A stretch of DNA of 64,000 nt from Bythopirellula sp. Its GTDB lineage: Bacteria > Planctomycetota > Planctomycetia > Pirellulales > Lacipirellulaceae. Location of the stretch: the NCBI GenBank assembly GCA_028285205.1, contig JANQQA010000371.1, forward strand, positions 17,021 to 81,020, in the 5' to 3' direction. A model generated the notes under the pieces. The model worked only from the letters and a program-made list of their open reading frames with translations. It had not been told where the DNA came from and did no database searches. This document shows positions 28,892 through 35,859 of the stretch, one piece after another (the first letter of the stretch is position 1; each line of letters starts with the position of its first letter). The position numbers were made by a program, and so were the translations under genes.

Positions 28892-28920
28892 ATTCTATGC
28901 CTTCACCGGCCAGAAAGCAA
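28892..28920 (-). promoter_or_regulatory. Sigma70-type promoter of the phasin gene
   Basis: Reading the minus strand, TTGCTT (28915-28920) and TAGAAT (28892-28897) are separated by exactly 17 bases. The TGC-rich motif at 28928-28941 lies just upstream of the -35 box. Confidence 0.55.
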
Positions 28921-28927
28921 CGCATAA

Positions 28928-28941
28928 TTGCTGCATTTGCG
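28928..28941 (+). promoter_or_regulatory. Candidate PhaR-type operator, phasin side
   Basis: TTGCTGCATTTGCG lies just upstream of the phasin -35 box. Its core TGCATTTGCG recurs 80 bases away over the phaR -35 box, and 13 of 14 bases recur, on the minus strand, in front of the phasin-reductase gene. PhaR proteins are known to bind TGC-rich DNA; the assignment here is inference. Confidence 0.5.
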
Positions 28942-29010
28942 AGAAAATAAAATAATCTACAATTGTAAGCTAAAATTTGAATTAAAGTGGAAATAATTGA
29001 GCAATCTATA

Positions 29011-29039
29011 TTGCATTTGCGCTATGGCCGCGGTATAAC
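29011..29039 (+). promoter_or_regulatory. phaR promoter overlapped by TGCATTTGCG operator
   Basis: TTGCAT (29011-29016) and TATAAC (29034-29039) are 17 bases apart. The repeated motif TGCATTTGCG (29012-29021) covers the -35 box, as expected for autorepression. The implied leader is very short: GGAGG is at 29046-29050 and the ATG at 29058. Confidence 0.5.
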
Positions 29040-29057
29040 GTTGTTGGAGGTTTCGCC

Positions 29058-29552
29058 ATGCAAAACGGCCCAATACAAATCAAGCGTTATCCCAATCGTC
29101 GCTACTACGCACGCCATACGAGCAAGTACGTTTCTTTGCAGGAAATTGAGAAGCTGATTGACGGAGGTCAGACGGTAGAGATCCGCGATAGCCAAACTGG
29201 CGAAGACCTGACTCGATCGGTGTTGACGCAAATCATCACAGACCGCCAGCCGGAGAAAATGGATCTGTTTCCGACTGACATGCTCCATTTCATCGTTCGC
29301 TCTAATGACGTGATGTCCAGTTTCCTTCGCGACTATTTTCGACATTCGTTGACCTATCTGGATTACCTTCAGCAGCACAGTCCGGCAAAGCAAAGCTTGG
29401 CCCAGCCGATGCACTGGGCCAAACTCTGGCTTGATTCCATTGCACCCTCTCCTAAAAAGGAATCGCCGCGAAAGCAGGAGCCGGCTGAACTCACTTCGCG
29501 AATAGAAGAATTGGAGCAACGCATCAAGCAACTCGAATCCAACGGGCACTAG
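29058..29552 (+). CDS. phaR: Polyhydroxyalkanoate synthesis regulator PhaR
   Basis: 164 residues. The N-terminal 60 residues match the PHB/PHA accumulation regulator DNA-binding domain (IQIKRYPNRRYYARHTSKYVSL, then LIDGGQTVEIRDSQTGEDLT). A middle region (LTQIITDRQPEKMDLFPTDMLHFIVRSNDVMSSFLRDYF) matches the PHB-accumulation regulatory domain, and the tail is a coiled coil (SRIEELEQRIKQLES). In known systems PhaR represses phasin and its own gene and is released by binding nascent PHA. Divergent placement next to the phasin gene, with shared motifs between them, fits that model. Its stop lies seven bases from the stop of the convergent phasin-reductase gene. Confidence 0.92.
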   Translation: MQNGPIQIKRYPNRRYYARHTSKYVSLQEIEKLIDGGQTVEIRDSQTGEDLTRSVLTQIITDRQPEKMDLFPTDMLHFIVRSNDVMSSFLRDYFRHSLTYLDYLQQHSPAKQSLAQPMHWAKLWLDSIAPSPKKESPRKQEPAELTSRIEELEQRIKQLESNGH

Positions 29553-29559
29553 CCGGCCG

Positions 29560-30783
29560 TTAGGCAGGTGGGTGCCATCCCGCGTCTGCCCAAAGCTCGC
29601 CGCTTACCGCCGAGTTGGAAATCATGAAGCAAACCGCGTCTGCAATCTCTTCCGGGCGAATGAGTCGGCGAAGCTGCGTGTAGGGCAGTACGTTTTTCTT
29701 GAGGAAGTCCTCGCCCAAGGCTTGTGCCATCGGTGTGTCTGTGAATCCCGGGTGAATCGTCGCACACCGCACGCCGTGAAAAATGGCTTCCTTCATCAGC
29801 GTAGCTGCCGCGCCTTCTAGGCCCGCCTTTGCCACCGCGTAGGAGATCTGTCCTTTGTTGCCTTGCGAAGAAACTGAGCCAAGAAATACGATGGCACCTT
29901 CAATCTCTTCTTCCGGTCCCCACCGCTTTAGACCGCGTCGTGTTCGATCTTCAGCAATCCGGGCTACCATCTCGATGGCCCAGTAGATCGGAGCAATCAG
30001 ATTGATTTCAATCACCTTTTGGAAGTTCTCCAGAGGATAGAGAATCGCTTTACCGGTTTCCTTGTCTACGCGTACCGATAGGGCGTCGCGCGTAATCCCG
30101 GCAGCCGGAACGCAGATCGTAATCAGACCATGACGGGCATACGCATCGTCGAATACTTGTGCCCGGAACACCGGGTCACTTGCGTCACCGACATGAACTT
30201 CGGCAACATCGCGCTTCTCCGAGTCATTTATTTCTTCCGCCAGTTGGGCGACGTCATCGTTAAGGTCGACCAAGAGGACCGCCTTGGCTCCGCGTTTGGC
30301 CAGATCGCGAGCAACAGCGGCACCAATTCCGCTGGCCGCGCCCGTGACAACGGCAACCTTCTGAGCAATATTCATCGCGCCTCCTGTTTCTTGCGTGCTG
30401 TGTACTTCGACCGCCGTCTGATCAGACCGTCTTGAAACAGAGATCGAATTCGCCTGAGATGGGTTAGATTTGGTTGCAACTGCAACCACATCCTTCTGTT
30501 GAGGTTTGAAGCCACTGATCGAATCGAGAGTCGTATCGAGTTGCTTGTCCCACAGGTCGAGCTGATTCTGAGCGATGCCCATCAGCGCATCGGCCCAGTT
30601 CTGGTGAAGTTCTTGCAGCGGGCCAAACCAGTCTTGGCGAGTCGAAACCAAGTTCGGCCAGAATCGAGCCCAACTGTACACGAGCTCCTGCTGAAGCTTC
30701 AGATTGGCGCCGGCGGTCTGCCGCATGTTTCCTAGAAACTCGTTGTAGGCACTTGCACTTCTGGATGCATCTTGAGCGACCAT
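29560..30783 (-). CDS. Phasin-like domain fused to short-chain dehydrogenase/reductase
   Basis: 407 residues in one uninterrupted frame. Residues 1-100 resemble the stand-alone phasin (NMRQTAGANLKLQQELVYSWARFWPN). Residues about 100-135 are a Ser/Thr/Gln-rich linker. From M137 there is a complete SDR: cofactor motif VTGAASGIGAAVA and catalytic Ser/Tyr/Lys in GSVSSQGNKGQISYAVAKAG. It should reduce a 3-ketoacyl-CoA such as acetoacetyl-CoA, or oxidise a 3-hydroxyacyl-CoA, while attached to PHA granules; the substrate is inferred. GGGAG lies seven bases before the first ATG. A second strong ribosome binding site precedes M137, so a free reductase may also be made. Confidence 0.85.
   Translation of the reverse strand: MVAQDASRSASAYNEFLGNMRQTAGANLKLQQELVYSWARFWPNLVSTRQDWFGPLQELHQNWADALMGIAQNQLDLWDKQLDTTLDSISGFKPQQKDVVAVATKSNPSQANSISVSRRSDQTAVEVHSTQETGGAMNIAQKVAVVTGAASGIGAAVARDLAKRGAKAVLLVDLNDDVAQLAEEINDSEKRDVAEVHVGDASDPVFRAQVFDDAYARHGLITICVPAAGITRDALSVRVDKETGKAILYPLENFQKVIEINLIAPIYWAIEMVARIAEDRTRRGLKRWGPEEEIEGAIVFLGSVSSQGNKGQISYAVAKAGLEGAAATLMKEAIFHGVRCATIHPGFTDTPMAQALGEDFLKKNVLPYTQLRRLIRPEEIADAVCFMISNSAVSGELWADAGWHPPA
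30373..30385 (-). promoter_or_regulatory. Internal Shine-Dalgarno and ATG inside the phasin-reductase gene
   Basis: On the minus strand AGGAGG (30380-30385) is followed after four bases by an in-frame ATG (30373-30375) that opens exactly at the SDR domain (MNIAQKVAVVTGAAS). It is as strong as the gene's own start, so two products from one gene are possible. Confidence 0.55.
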
Positions 30784-30807
30784 GACACGGCTCCCAGCGG
30801 TTTGGGT

Positions 30808-30838
30808 ATTCTAATTGGATGTGACGCTAATGCAGCAA
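30808..30838 (-). promoter_or_regulatory. Promoter/operator of the phasin-reductase gene
   Basis: On the minus strand TTGCTGCATTAGCG (30825-30838) differs at one position from the motif before the phasin gene. It sits where the -35 box should be relative to TAGAAT (30808-30813), the same -10 sequence as in the phasin promoter. Confidence 0.5.
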
Positions 30839-31017
30839 AGTTCGTGCCTGTTGTAAGCTGTTCAGGTCGCAGATGGCCGCGTCGAATGCAAATACATTGG
30901 TGCAGACGCGTTATTTGCCTGTGATTTAGAACCAGCCAGAGCGCCGCGCTTGCAGATCATTTATCTGTTTTCATATGCAAAAATCCGAAAAAGCGTGACA
31001 GGGCCGCACAATCCATC

Positions 31018-31031
31018 TGCGATTTCGCACA
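31018..31031. promoter_or_regulatory. Near-palindrome TGCGATTTCGCACA
   Basis: Matches the TGCGAATTCGCA palindromes at 33670 and 35701 with one central change. It lies about 235 bases upstream of the phasin-reductase start and just beyond the nfnB stop, in the 288-base gap between these genes. Confidence 0.4.
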
Positions 31032-31071
31032 GCAATCCTCCGAAGTATCGACAGAAGCTCGTTGTCTGCGG

Positions 31072-32502
31072 CTACCATACACCTGTACTTAGGTATTCGT
31101 GAATCGATCGCGCAGCAGTGCGTCCAGCACCCATGGCAAGGATTACTGTCGCGGATCCGCTGACGATATCCCCTCCGGCGAATACTCCTCGCTTACTTGT
31201 GCGCAGTGTTCCCTCGTCGGCCAGGATGTACCCCCATTTGTTGGTTTTCAGGTCCGCGGTTGAGGACTGGACTAGTGGGTTAGCACCCGTCCCAACCGCG
31301 ACGACCGCGACGTCGCAGGGCAAGATGAATTCAGAGTTTTGAATTGGGATCGGTCGCCTGCGACCAGATTCGTCGGCGTCTCCCAGTTCCATTTTGACCA
31401 GCTTGACGCCCGATAAATATCCCTGATCGTCACCAACAAACTCGACCGGACTATGAAGATTCAAAAACTGAACGCCTTCGTCCTTGGCATGATGGACCTC
31501 TTCCGCTCGTGCGGGCATTTCTTGTTCGCTACGACGATAGATTATCGACGCGGTCATCGCACCTAGTCTCAAAGCCGAGCGAACCGCATCCATCGCTGTG
31601 TTGCCGCCACCAACGACGACGACGTGGCGGCCGCGGCATTCATAGATCGGTGTATCGCTACTGTCGGGCTCGTAGGCCCGCATGAGGTTTACGCGGGTGA
31701 GAAACTCATTTGCAGAGTAGACTCCGCCTAAGTGCTCGCCGGGAATGTTCATAAATTTCGGTAGGCCGGCACCTGTCGCGACAAAGACAGCATCGAAACC
31801 TTCTTCACCGAACAACTCATCCATGGTGATCGTCTTGCCGACCACAACGTTCGTCTGAAACTCGACGCCCATGCTGCGAAGGTTGTCAACTTCGCCGCGA
31901 ACAATATCTTTCGGAAGCCTAAACTCTGGAATTCCGTAGAGGAGCACACCACCAATTTCATGAAGCGCCTCCATCACCATGACTTTGTGACCTTTCAGCA
32001 CTAGATCTCCAGCGCAGCTCAATCCGGCGGGACCGCTGCCCACGATGGCTACCTTTTTGCCTGTGGGCGGAGCGTTCTCAGGCAATCCAACCTGGCCGGT
32101 TGCGCGTTCGTAATCAGCCACGAATCGCTCAAGATGGCCAATTGCTACGGAGCTAAAACGATTGGACAGAACGCACGCACCTTCACATTGATTCTCTTGT
32201 GGACATACGCGTCCCGTGACGGCTGGAAGAACGTTGTCTTCGCGGATCTTCGCCGCCGCTTTCAAGTACTCGCCTTGCAGGACGAAGTCAACGAATTCTC
32301 GTACTTGCACACCGACGGGGCAGCCGTGCATGCACTTGGGATCTGAGCAGGAAAGGCAGCGTTGTGCCTCCTTCTCCGCCACTGCGGACTCAAACCCTCG
32401 GTTGACTTCAGCAAAGTTCTGCGCTCGCTCGCAAGCAAGTTGCTCCGGCATCGCCTGACGAGGGATCTTGGTTCGCTCTTTCGGGGGGAGACGTTCAGCC
32501 AT
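31072..32502 (-). CDS. nfnB: NADH-dependent reduced ferredoxin:NADP+ oxidoreductase subunit B (GltD/NfnB family)
   Basis: About 476 residues. The N-terminal iron-sulfur region has CLSCSDPKCMHGCPVG and CPQENQCEGAC for two 4Fe-4S clusters. Two Rossmann folds follow (VAIVGSGPAGLSCAGDL and VVVVGGGNTAMDAVRSALRLG), and GVFAGGDIVSGSATVILAMGAGRTAA ends the FAD site. Alone it resembles the glutamate synthase small subunit, but the adjacent nfnA identifies it as the large Nfn subunit, which bifurcates or confurcates electrons between NADPH, NADH and ferredoxin. ATG 32502 lies 13 bases after the nfnA stop and follows AGGA; an earlier in-frame ATG (32589) would overlap nfnA. Confidence 0.88.
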   Translation of the reverse strand: MAERLPPKERTKIPRQAMPEQLACERAQNFAEVNRGFESAVAEKEAQRCLSCSDPKCMHGCPVGVQVREFVDFVLQGEYLKAAAKIREDNVLPAVTGRVCPQENQCEGACVLSNRFSSVAIGHLERFVADYERATGQVGLPENAPPTGKKVAIVGSGPAGLSCAGDLVLKGHKVMVMEALHEIGGVLLYGIPEFRLPKDIVRGEVDNLRSMGVEFQTNVVVGKTITMDELFGEEGFDAVFVATGAGLPKFMNIPGEHLGGVYSANEFLTRVNLMRAYEPDSSDTPIYECRGRHVVVVGGGNTAMDAVRSALRLGAMTASIIYRRSEQEMPARAEEVHHAKDEGVQFLNLHSPVEFVGDDQGYLSGVKLVKMELGDADESGRRRPIPIQNSEFILPCDVAVVAVGTGANPLVQSSTADLKTNKWGYILADEGTLRTSKRGVFAGGDIVSGSATVILAMGAGRTAARSIHEYLSTGVW

Positions 32503-32515
32503 GGGATTTCCGGTC

Positions 32516-33424
32516 CTAGGATGCTGCTTGTGGTCTGCGCGGGCCAACTTCGGGATGTTGTTGACGCAAGTGGCAATGGTTGTTGTCATCTACTGAAGAA
32601 GAGTCCGAATGGAACTCGTCAAGTGCCTTCTGCTCTCGCTGTCGGTACATCTGATTTCGTTGGGAGAGCACCGTGAAGTCGACGTCATGCGCGTCAAACT
32701 CGGGGCCGTCCACGCAGGCGAACTTGCTTTGACCTCCGATCAAGACACGACAGCCGCCACACATGCCGGTGCCGTCGACCATGATCGGATTGAGGCTGAC
32801 GATGGTCTTGATCTGATGTGGCCGAGTTAGACTGGCAACGGCATTCATCATGGGGATCGGGCCGATAGCGAGAACGTGATCGACGTCACAGCCCTGGTCG
32901 ATTAGTTCCTGTAGTTTTTGCGTGACGAAGCCCTGCTCGCCAGCACTCCCATCGTCGGTGACAATGAACAGCTGATCCGTTGTCTGCTGCATTTCCTCAG
33001 CGAGTATCAGCAACTCCTTGGTTCTCGCGCCGACGATTGCAATCACTTTGTTTCCGCTATTTTTCATGGCGACTGCCGTCGGATAAGCGATCGCCGTTCC
33101 AACTCCTCCTCCAATGACAACAACCGTCCCGAACTCCCGAATGTCTGAGGGCTCTCCCAAAGGCCCGACGACGTCCTGGATCTCATCTCCGGCTTCCAGA
33201 CTGTTGATGAGCTTCGTCGTTTTGCCGATGCCCTGAACGACGATTGTGATCGTCCCAGCATCAATGTCAGAATCGGCAATCGTCAGTGGAATGCGTTCGC
33301 CGTCTGAGTGAGCCCTCACAATGACGAACTGCCCGGCTTTCCGTTTGGACGCGATGCGGGGCGCCTCGATTCGAAATAGCTTGATGTCCGGTGCGAGAAA
33401 CCTTGCTTCTGTGATCGAATACAT
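32516..33424 (-). CDS. nfnA: NADH-dependent reduced ferredoxin:NADP+ oxidoreductase subunit A
   Basis: About 302 residues of the ferredoxin-NADP reductase type: FAD domain with GQFVIVRAHSDGERIPLTIAD, NAD domain with VVIGGGVGTAIAYPTAVAM, and a C-terminal 2Fe-2S motif GMCGGCRVLIGGQSKFACVDG. With NfnB it converts NADH plus reduced ferredoxin into two NADPH, or the reverse. That fits its place between pyruvate:ferredoxin oxidoreductase and the NADPH-using PhaB. ATG 33424 (MYSITEARFLAPD) follows CAGGAAA and matches the family start; an in-frame ATG at 33448 would add eight residues. The Ser/His-rich C-terminal tail of about 25 residues is not typical. Confidence 0.88.
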   Translation of the reverse strand: MYSITEARFLAPDIKLFRIEAPRIASKRKAGQFVIVRAHSDGERIPLTIADSDIDAGTITIVVQGIGKTTKLINSLEAGDEIQDVVGPLGEPSDIREFGTVVVIGGGVGTAIAYPTAVAMKNSGNKVIAIVGARTKELLILAEEMQQTTDQLFIVTDDGSAGEQGFVTQKLQELIDQGCDVDHVLAIGPIPMMNAVASLTRPHQIKTIVSLNPIMVDGTGMCGGCRVLIGGQSKFACVDGPEFDAHDVDFTVLSQRNQMYRQREQKALDEFHSDSSSVDDNNHCHLRQQHPEVGPRRPQAAS

Positions 33425-33484
33425 TGGCCCATTTCCTGGTTGGTCCATGGGTTTGGCGGCAGAGTGAGAGGCTCAGCAGACGAT

Positions 33485-33494
33485 TTGCGATGCA
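33485..33494. promoter_or_regulatory. TGC-N3-GCA site upstream of nfnA
   Basis: TTGCGATGCA carries TGC and GCA half-sites three bases apart, about 60 bases before the nfnA start. The spacing fits sites described for some proteobacterial PhaR proteins. It is short, so chance occurrence is possible. Confidence 0.3.
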
Positions 33495-33668
33495 GCGCCG
33501 AGAAACTCGACAGCTTGATTGACTTAGACGGAATGAACAAACGAATTACGTGGAAGCAAAAAATGTGCCGCTGTAAACAGGTTCGCGATCTCATACGAAC
33601 TCGCCACATAAAGTTCATTGCAGATAGATTTGTCGCACGTCAACGCCCGTGTCCACGCGACAGGCTAG

Positions 33669-33682
33669 GTGCGAATTCGCAC
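33669..33682. promoter_or_regulatory. 14-base perfect palindrome GTGCGAATTCGCAC
   Basis: Identical at its core to the palindrome upstream of phaA (35698-35715). It lies about 245 bases upstream of nfnA and could control nfnAB. The binding protein is not known; PhaR is one candidate. Confidence 0.5.
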
Positions 33683-33764
33683 ACATCGATAAAAGTAGGT
33701 CAGCAAGCCATCCACTTAGGTAGGAGGTTGGCGGCTGGATCTAGGTCTCTGCGGCGCCAAAACC

Positions 33765-34259
33765 TTATACGTCCGCATAGAGCGAAACGAAGTCCAATGA
33801 GGTGATGATACCCAAGAGTCGACATTCATTGCTGGTCACAATGACGCGGTGGATCTTCTCACGGAGCATTTCGTCAGCGACCTCCTTCACGGACGTGTCT
33901 TCGCGAACCGAGAAAAGCTCTCGCGCCATGACTTCCTCTACCGTCACTTCTCCAAACTGCTCCAAGGCAAACGAAGACACACGCACGTGCTCCCACTTTC
34001 CACTGTCCGCATCATAGTGCAACGCCATGTCGTCATTCACTTCGGAGGCATATTCCGCATGCTCTTGCTCGAAGTTGAGGATGTCCGTGGCAGTAATGAC
34101 ACCAATGCACTTGCCGGCGGAATTGACGACCGGCAACCCTGTGACGTGGTTCTCCGTCATGAGACTCATTGCATCTTGCAGCGTGTCACGCGCGTAAACT
34201 ACGATCACGTCGCGTTGCATGATATCTGCGGCCGTTTTACATCTGGTTTGGTCTGCCAT
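33765..34259 (-). CDS. Stand-alone CBS-pair (Bateman) protein
   Basis: About 164 residues with two CBS motifs: residues about 10-65 (AADIMQRDVIVVYARDTLQDAM ... GLPVVNSAGKCIGVITATDIL) and about 105-162 (VEEVMARELFSVREDTSVKEVADEML ... GIITSLDFVSLY). About 40 residues sit between them. There is no enzymatic, channel or DNA-binding domain. CBS pairs usually sense AMP, ATP, NAD(H) or S-adenosylmethionine. GGAG lies ahead of ATG 34259. It is divergent from the cyclic-nucleotide-binding gene, and both are flanked by redox and PHA genes. Confidence 0.85.
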   Translation of the reverse strand: MADQTRCKTAADIMQRDVIVVYARDTLQDAMSLMTENHVTGLPVVNSAGKCIGVITATDILNFEQEHAEYASEVNDDMALHYDADSGKWEHVRVSSFALEQFGEVTVEEVMARELFSVREDTSVKEVADEMLREKIHRVIVTSNECRLLGIITSLDFVSLYADV

Positions 34260-35054
34260 GGTTAAAGTCTCCTGCAAAGATAAGGGTTCGATTGCATTGC
34301 TCGAGTGATCGCAATAGGCTCCTCTGGGCATTAAGGTTCTCGTCACTCGAATTCAGTAGTAGGGGCGGTCCATCGCACCTAGCGATCTCGGCAATGACCC
34401 ACGTGTGGACTCGTAATCTGTTGCACATCACTTGCAATGGCCTGTGAAAGAGTGCGACTTTTAGCCTTTTGGACATGCTTTGAAACAAAAAACGTCGTGT
34501 GAACAATGAGAATCTCATCACGACAGACAGCGTGCGAAACCCGTGCCAATTCGTCATGACTGCGATTCACGCATCAATTTCAGATGGAAATCTGCCAGCG
34601 GCTAGTTTGTGGCGGATCTCCGAATTGAGCGGAGAGTGCGTCGGTACTTCAATCGTCAGCAATACACGTGATTCCGCGACTTACGGATAACCCGGGATGC
34701 TAATCGCTGTGAGCACAGCGTTGTGATTGCTCTAGAAATGCGTGAAGTGTGCCTGCGATCTGCTGCGGTTCTATAATCTCGACTGAAGTGTCAACGACGT
34801 GCAGGAATCCGAGTAATGACCGGCACGATAGCCACCCGCGGTTGTATCTTAGGAGGTATCTGCGCGCAGCGCGCGTATGCGCGAAAGCAATTTACTAGCA
34901 CTCATCATGCTCACCCACCGCACAGTGTTCATCAGCGAGAAAAACAATTCGCGACGACCGCGCGTCCGCGTCGAATACTTGACAAACACCACGAATCTCC
35001 GAGAATAATCGCAGCATTGAGGCTATTTATGGCGGAACACAAAGGTGATTAGCT
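34260..35054. other. Long gap between divergent CBS and cNMP-binding genes
   Basis: This 795-base stretch should contain two divergent promoters. I see no credible gene; short frames here are rich in His and Arg with no known motif. A G+C-rich block around 34855-34885 includes the palindrome CTGCGCGCAG. Confidence 0.45.
34860..34869. promoter_or_regulatory. Palindrome CTGCGCGCAG upstream of the cNMP-binding gene
   Basis: A perfect 10-base palindrome with CTGC/GCAG half-sites, about 190 bases before the gene at 35055. The half-sites resemble PhaR sites, but the sequence is low in complexity and alternates G and C nearby. Confidence 0.25.
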
Positions 35055-35546
35055 ATGTCTGACCAGGCAATTTTGGAAACGCTCAAGGAAGTCGCTTTTT
35101 TTGAAGGTATGGACGAAAGCGACTTGTCTCGGCTTGCAGGCATTGCGAAGACGGTCGAGTTTCCTGCCAATGCAGATATTTTCAAGGAATTCGATCTAGC
35201 AAAAGACGTCTTTGTTATCATTTCTGGCGAAGTCTCGCTGGTGTCGTGTACGCCCGCCTCTGGCTGTCGCAAGTTGATGACGGTGCAAGCGGGTGAAATG
35301 CTCGGTTGGTCGCCACTAGTTGGGCGACCTCGTCTGCACGATACAGCCCATACATTGTCGCCCATCAACGCCATTGTTTTCGACGGCCAGCAAATCCTCA
35401 CATTCTGTGAAGAGCACCCTAAGTTTGGCTTCCAGTTCATGCATCGAGCAGCCAAAGTGCTTGCTGAACGTCTCAGCGCGACGCGATTGCAGCTGCTTGA
35501 TATCTGCGGTGTGCGATTGCCGGAAGTGCCAGTCGATACTGACTGA
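35055..35546 (+). CDS. Cyclic nucleotide-binding domain protein lacking a DNA-binding domain
   Basis: 163 residues. Residues about 10-130 form a Crp-like cNMP-binding barrel (FFEGMDESDLSRLAGIAKTVEF, ISGEVSLVS, GEMLGWSPLVGRPRLHDTAHTL), followed by a helix like the Crp dimer helix (AAKVLAERLSATRLQLLD). The protein then ends, so there is no helix-turn-helix and it cannot act as an ordinary Crp/Fnr regulator. The GEMLGWSPL loop replaces the usual phosphate-binding GE-x-x-GE sequence, so ligand binding is uncertain. It sits between the CBS gene and the phaA operon. Confidence 0.82.
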   Translation: MSDQAILETLKEVAFFEGMDESDLSRLAGIAKTVEFPANADIFKEFDLAKDVFVIISGEVSLVSCTPASGCRKLMTVQAGEMLGWSPLVGRPRLHDTAHTLSPINAIVFDGQQILTFCEEHPKFGFQFMHRAAKVLAERLSATRLQLLDICGVRLPEVPVDTD

Positions 35547-35859
35547 CTAGCACGAAATCGATTGTGCGGTACCCCCGTGCATGGAACTGCGGGTGTGGCG
35601 ACCGCCATTGAACCAGACGAAAATGACTCTCGCTCAACGGAGCAGTCCGGATTGGTTCGCGTTACCACTCCTCTAATGTGCGTTTAACAGCCCTAACTTG
35701 TGCGAATTCGCACAATCAGCGCCGCGTATCGCACAGAGTTATTGCGCGAACTCATACTTTTCCGTCTGCAGTGGCTGCTGCGCCGCTGGCACGTTACGTG
35801 CTGTAGTCACAATCCAATGCGGTTGTAGACCTAGTAACGAATAGAAAGGACTTGCAGCG
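35547..35859. other. Promoter region of the phaA-mmdB operon
   Basis: This 313-base gap holds the 18-base palindrome at 35698-35715 and further TGC-rich sequence at about 35764-35785 (CTGCAGTGGCTGCTGCG). GAAAGGA precedes the phaA ATG. The -35 and -10 boxes cannot be chosen with confidence. Confidence 0.5.
35698..35715. promoter_or_regulatory. 18-base perfect palindrome TTGTGCGAATTCGCACAA
   Basis: Perfect inverted repeat about 145 bases upstream of phaA. Its core TGCGAATTCGCA recurs upstream of nfnA and, with one change, upstream of the phasin-reductase gene. It is a strong operator candidate for the 13-gene operon. Confidence 0.6.

Larger units (their letters stand above)
33425..33764. other. 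Regulatory gap upstream of nfnA
   Basis: This 340-base gap lies between the nfnA start and the stop of the CBS gene. It holds the palindrome at 33669-33682 and a TGC-N3-GCA site at 33485-33494, described separately. No gene is seen. Confidence 0.5.

Noticed and set aside
29022..29549. Minus-strand frame of 175 codons across phaR
   Set aside because: phaR on the plus strand has an intact DNA-binding domain and a good ribosome binding site; this frame would also cover the divergent promoter.
31072..33424. Annotation as glutamate synthase small subunit plus sulfide dehydrogenase
   Set aside because: The two-gene arrangement with a CGGC 2Fe-2S subunit A and a two-cluster subunit B fits NfnAB, and there is no large glutamate synthase subunit nearby.
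34816..35052. Possible small gene of 78 codons before the cNMP-binding gene
   Set aside because: His/Arg-rich with no motif or homologue known to me and covering GC-alternating DNA; not strong enough to list as a gene.
35547..35859. Cobalamin riboswitch ahead of the B12 mutase operon
   Set aside because: No B12-box or multi-stem structure could be recognised upstream of phaA or inside the short gaps before mutA.
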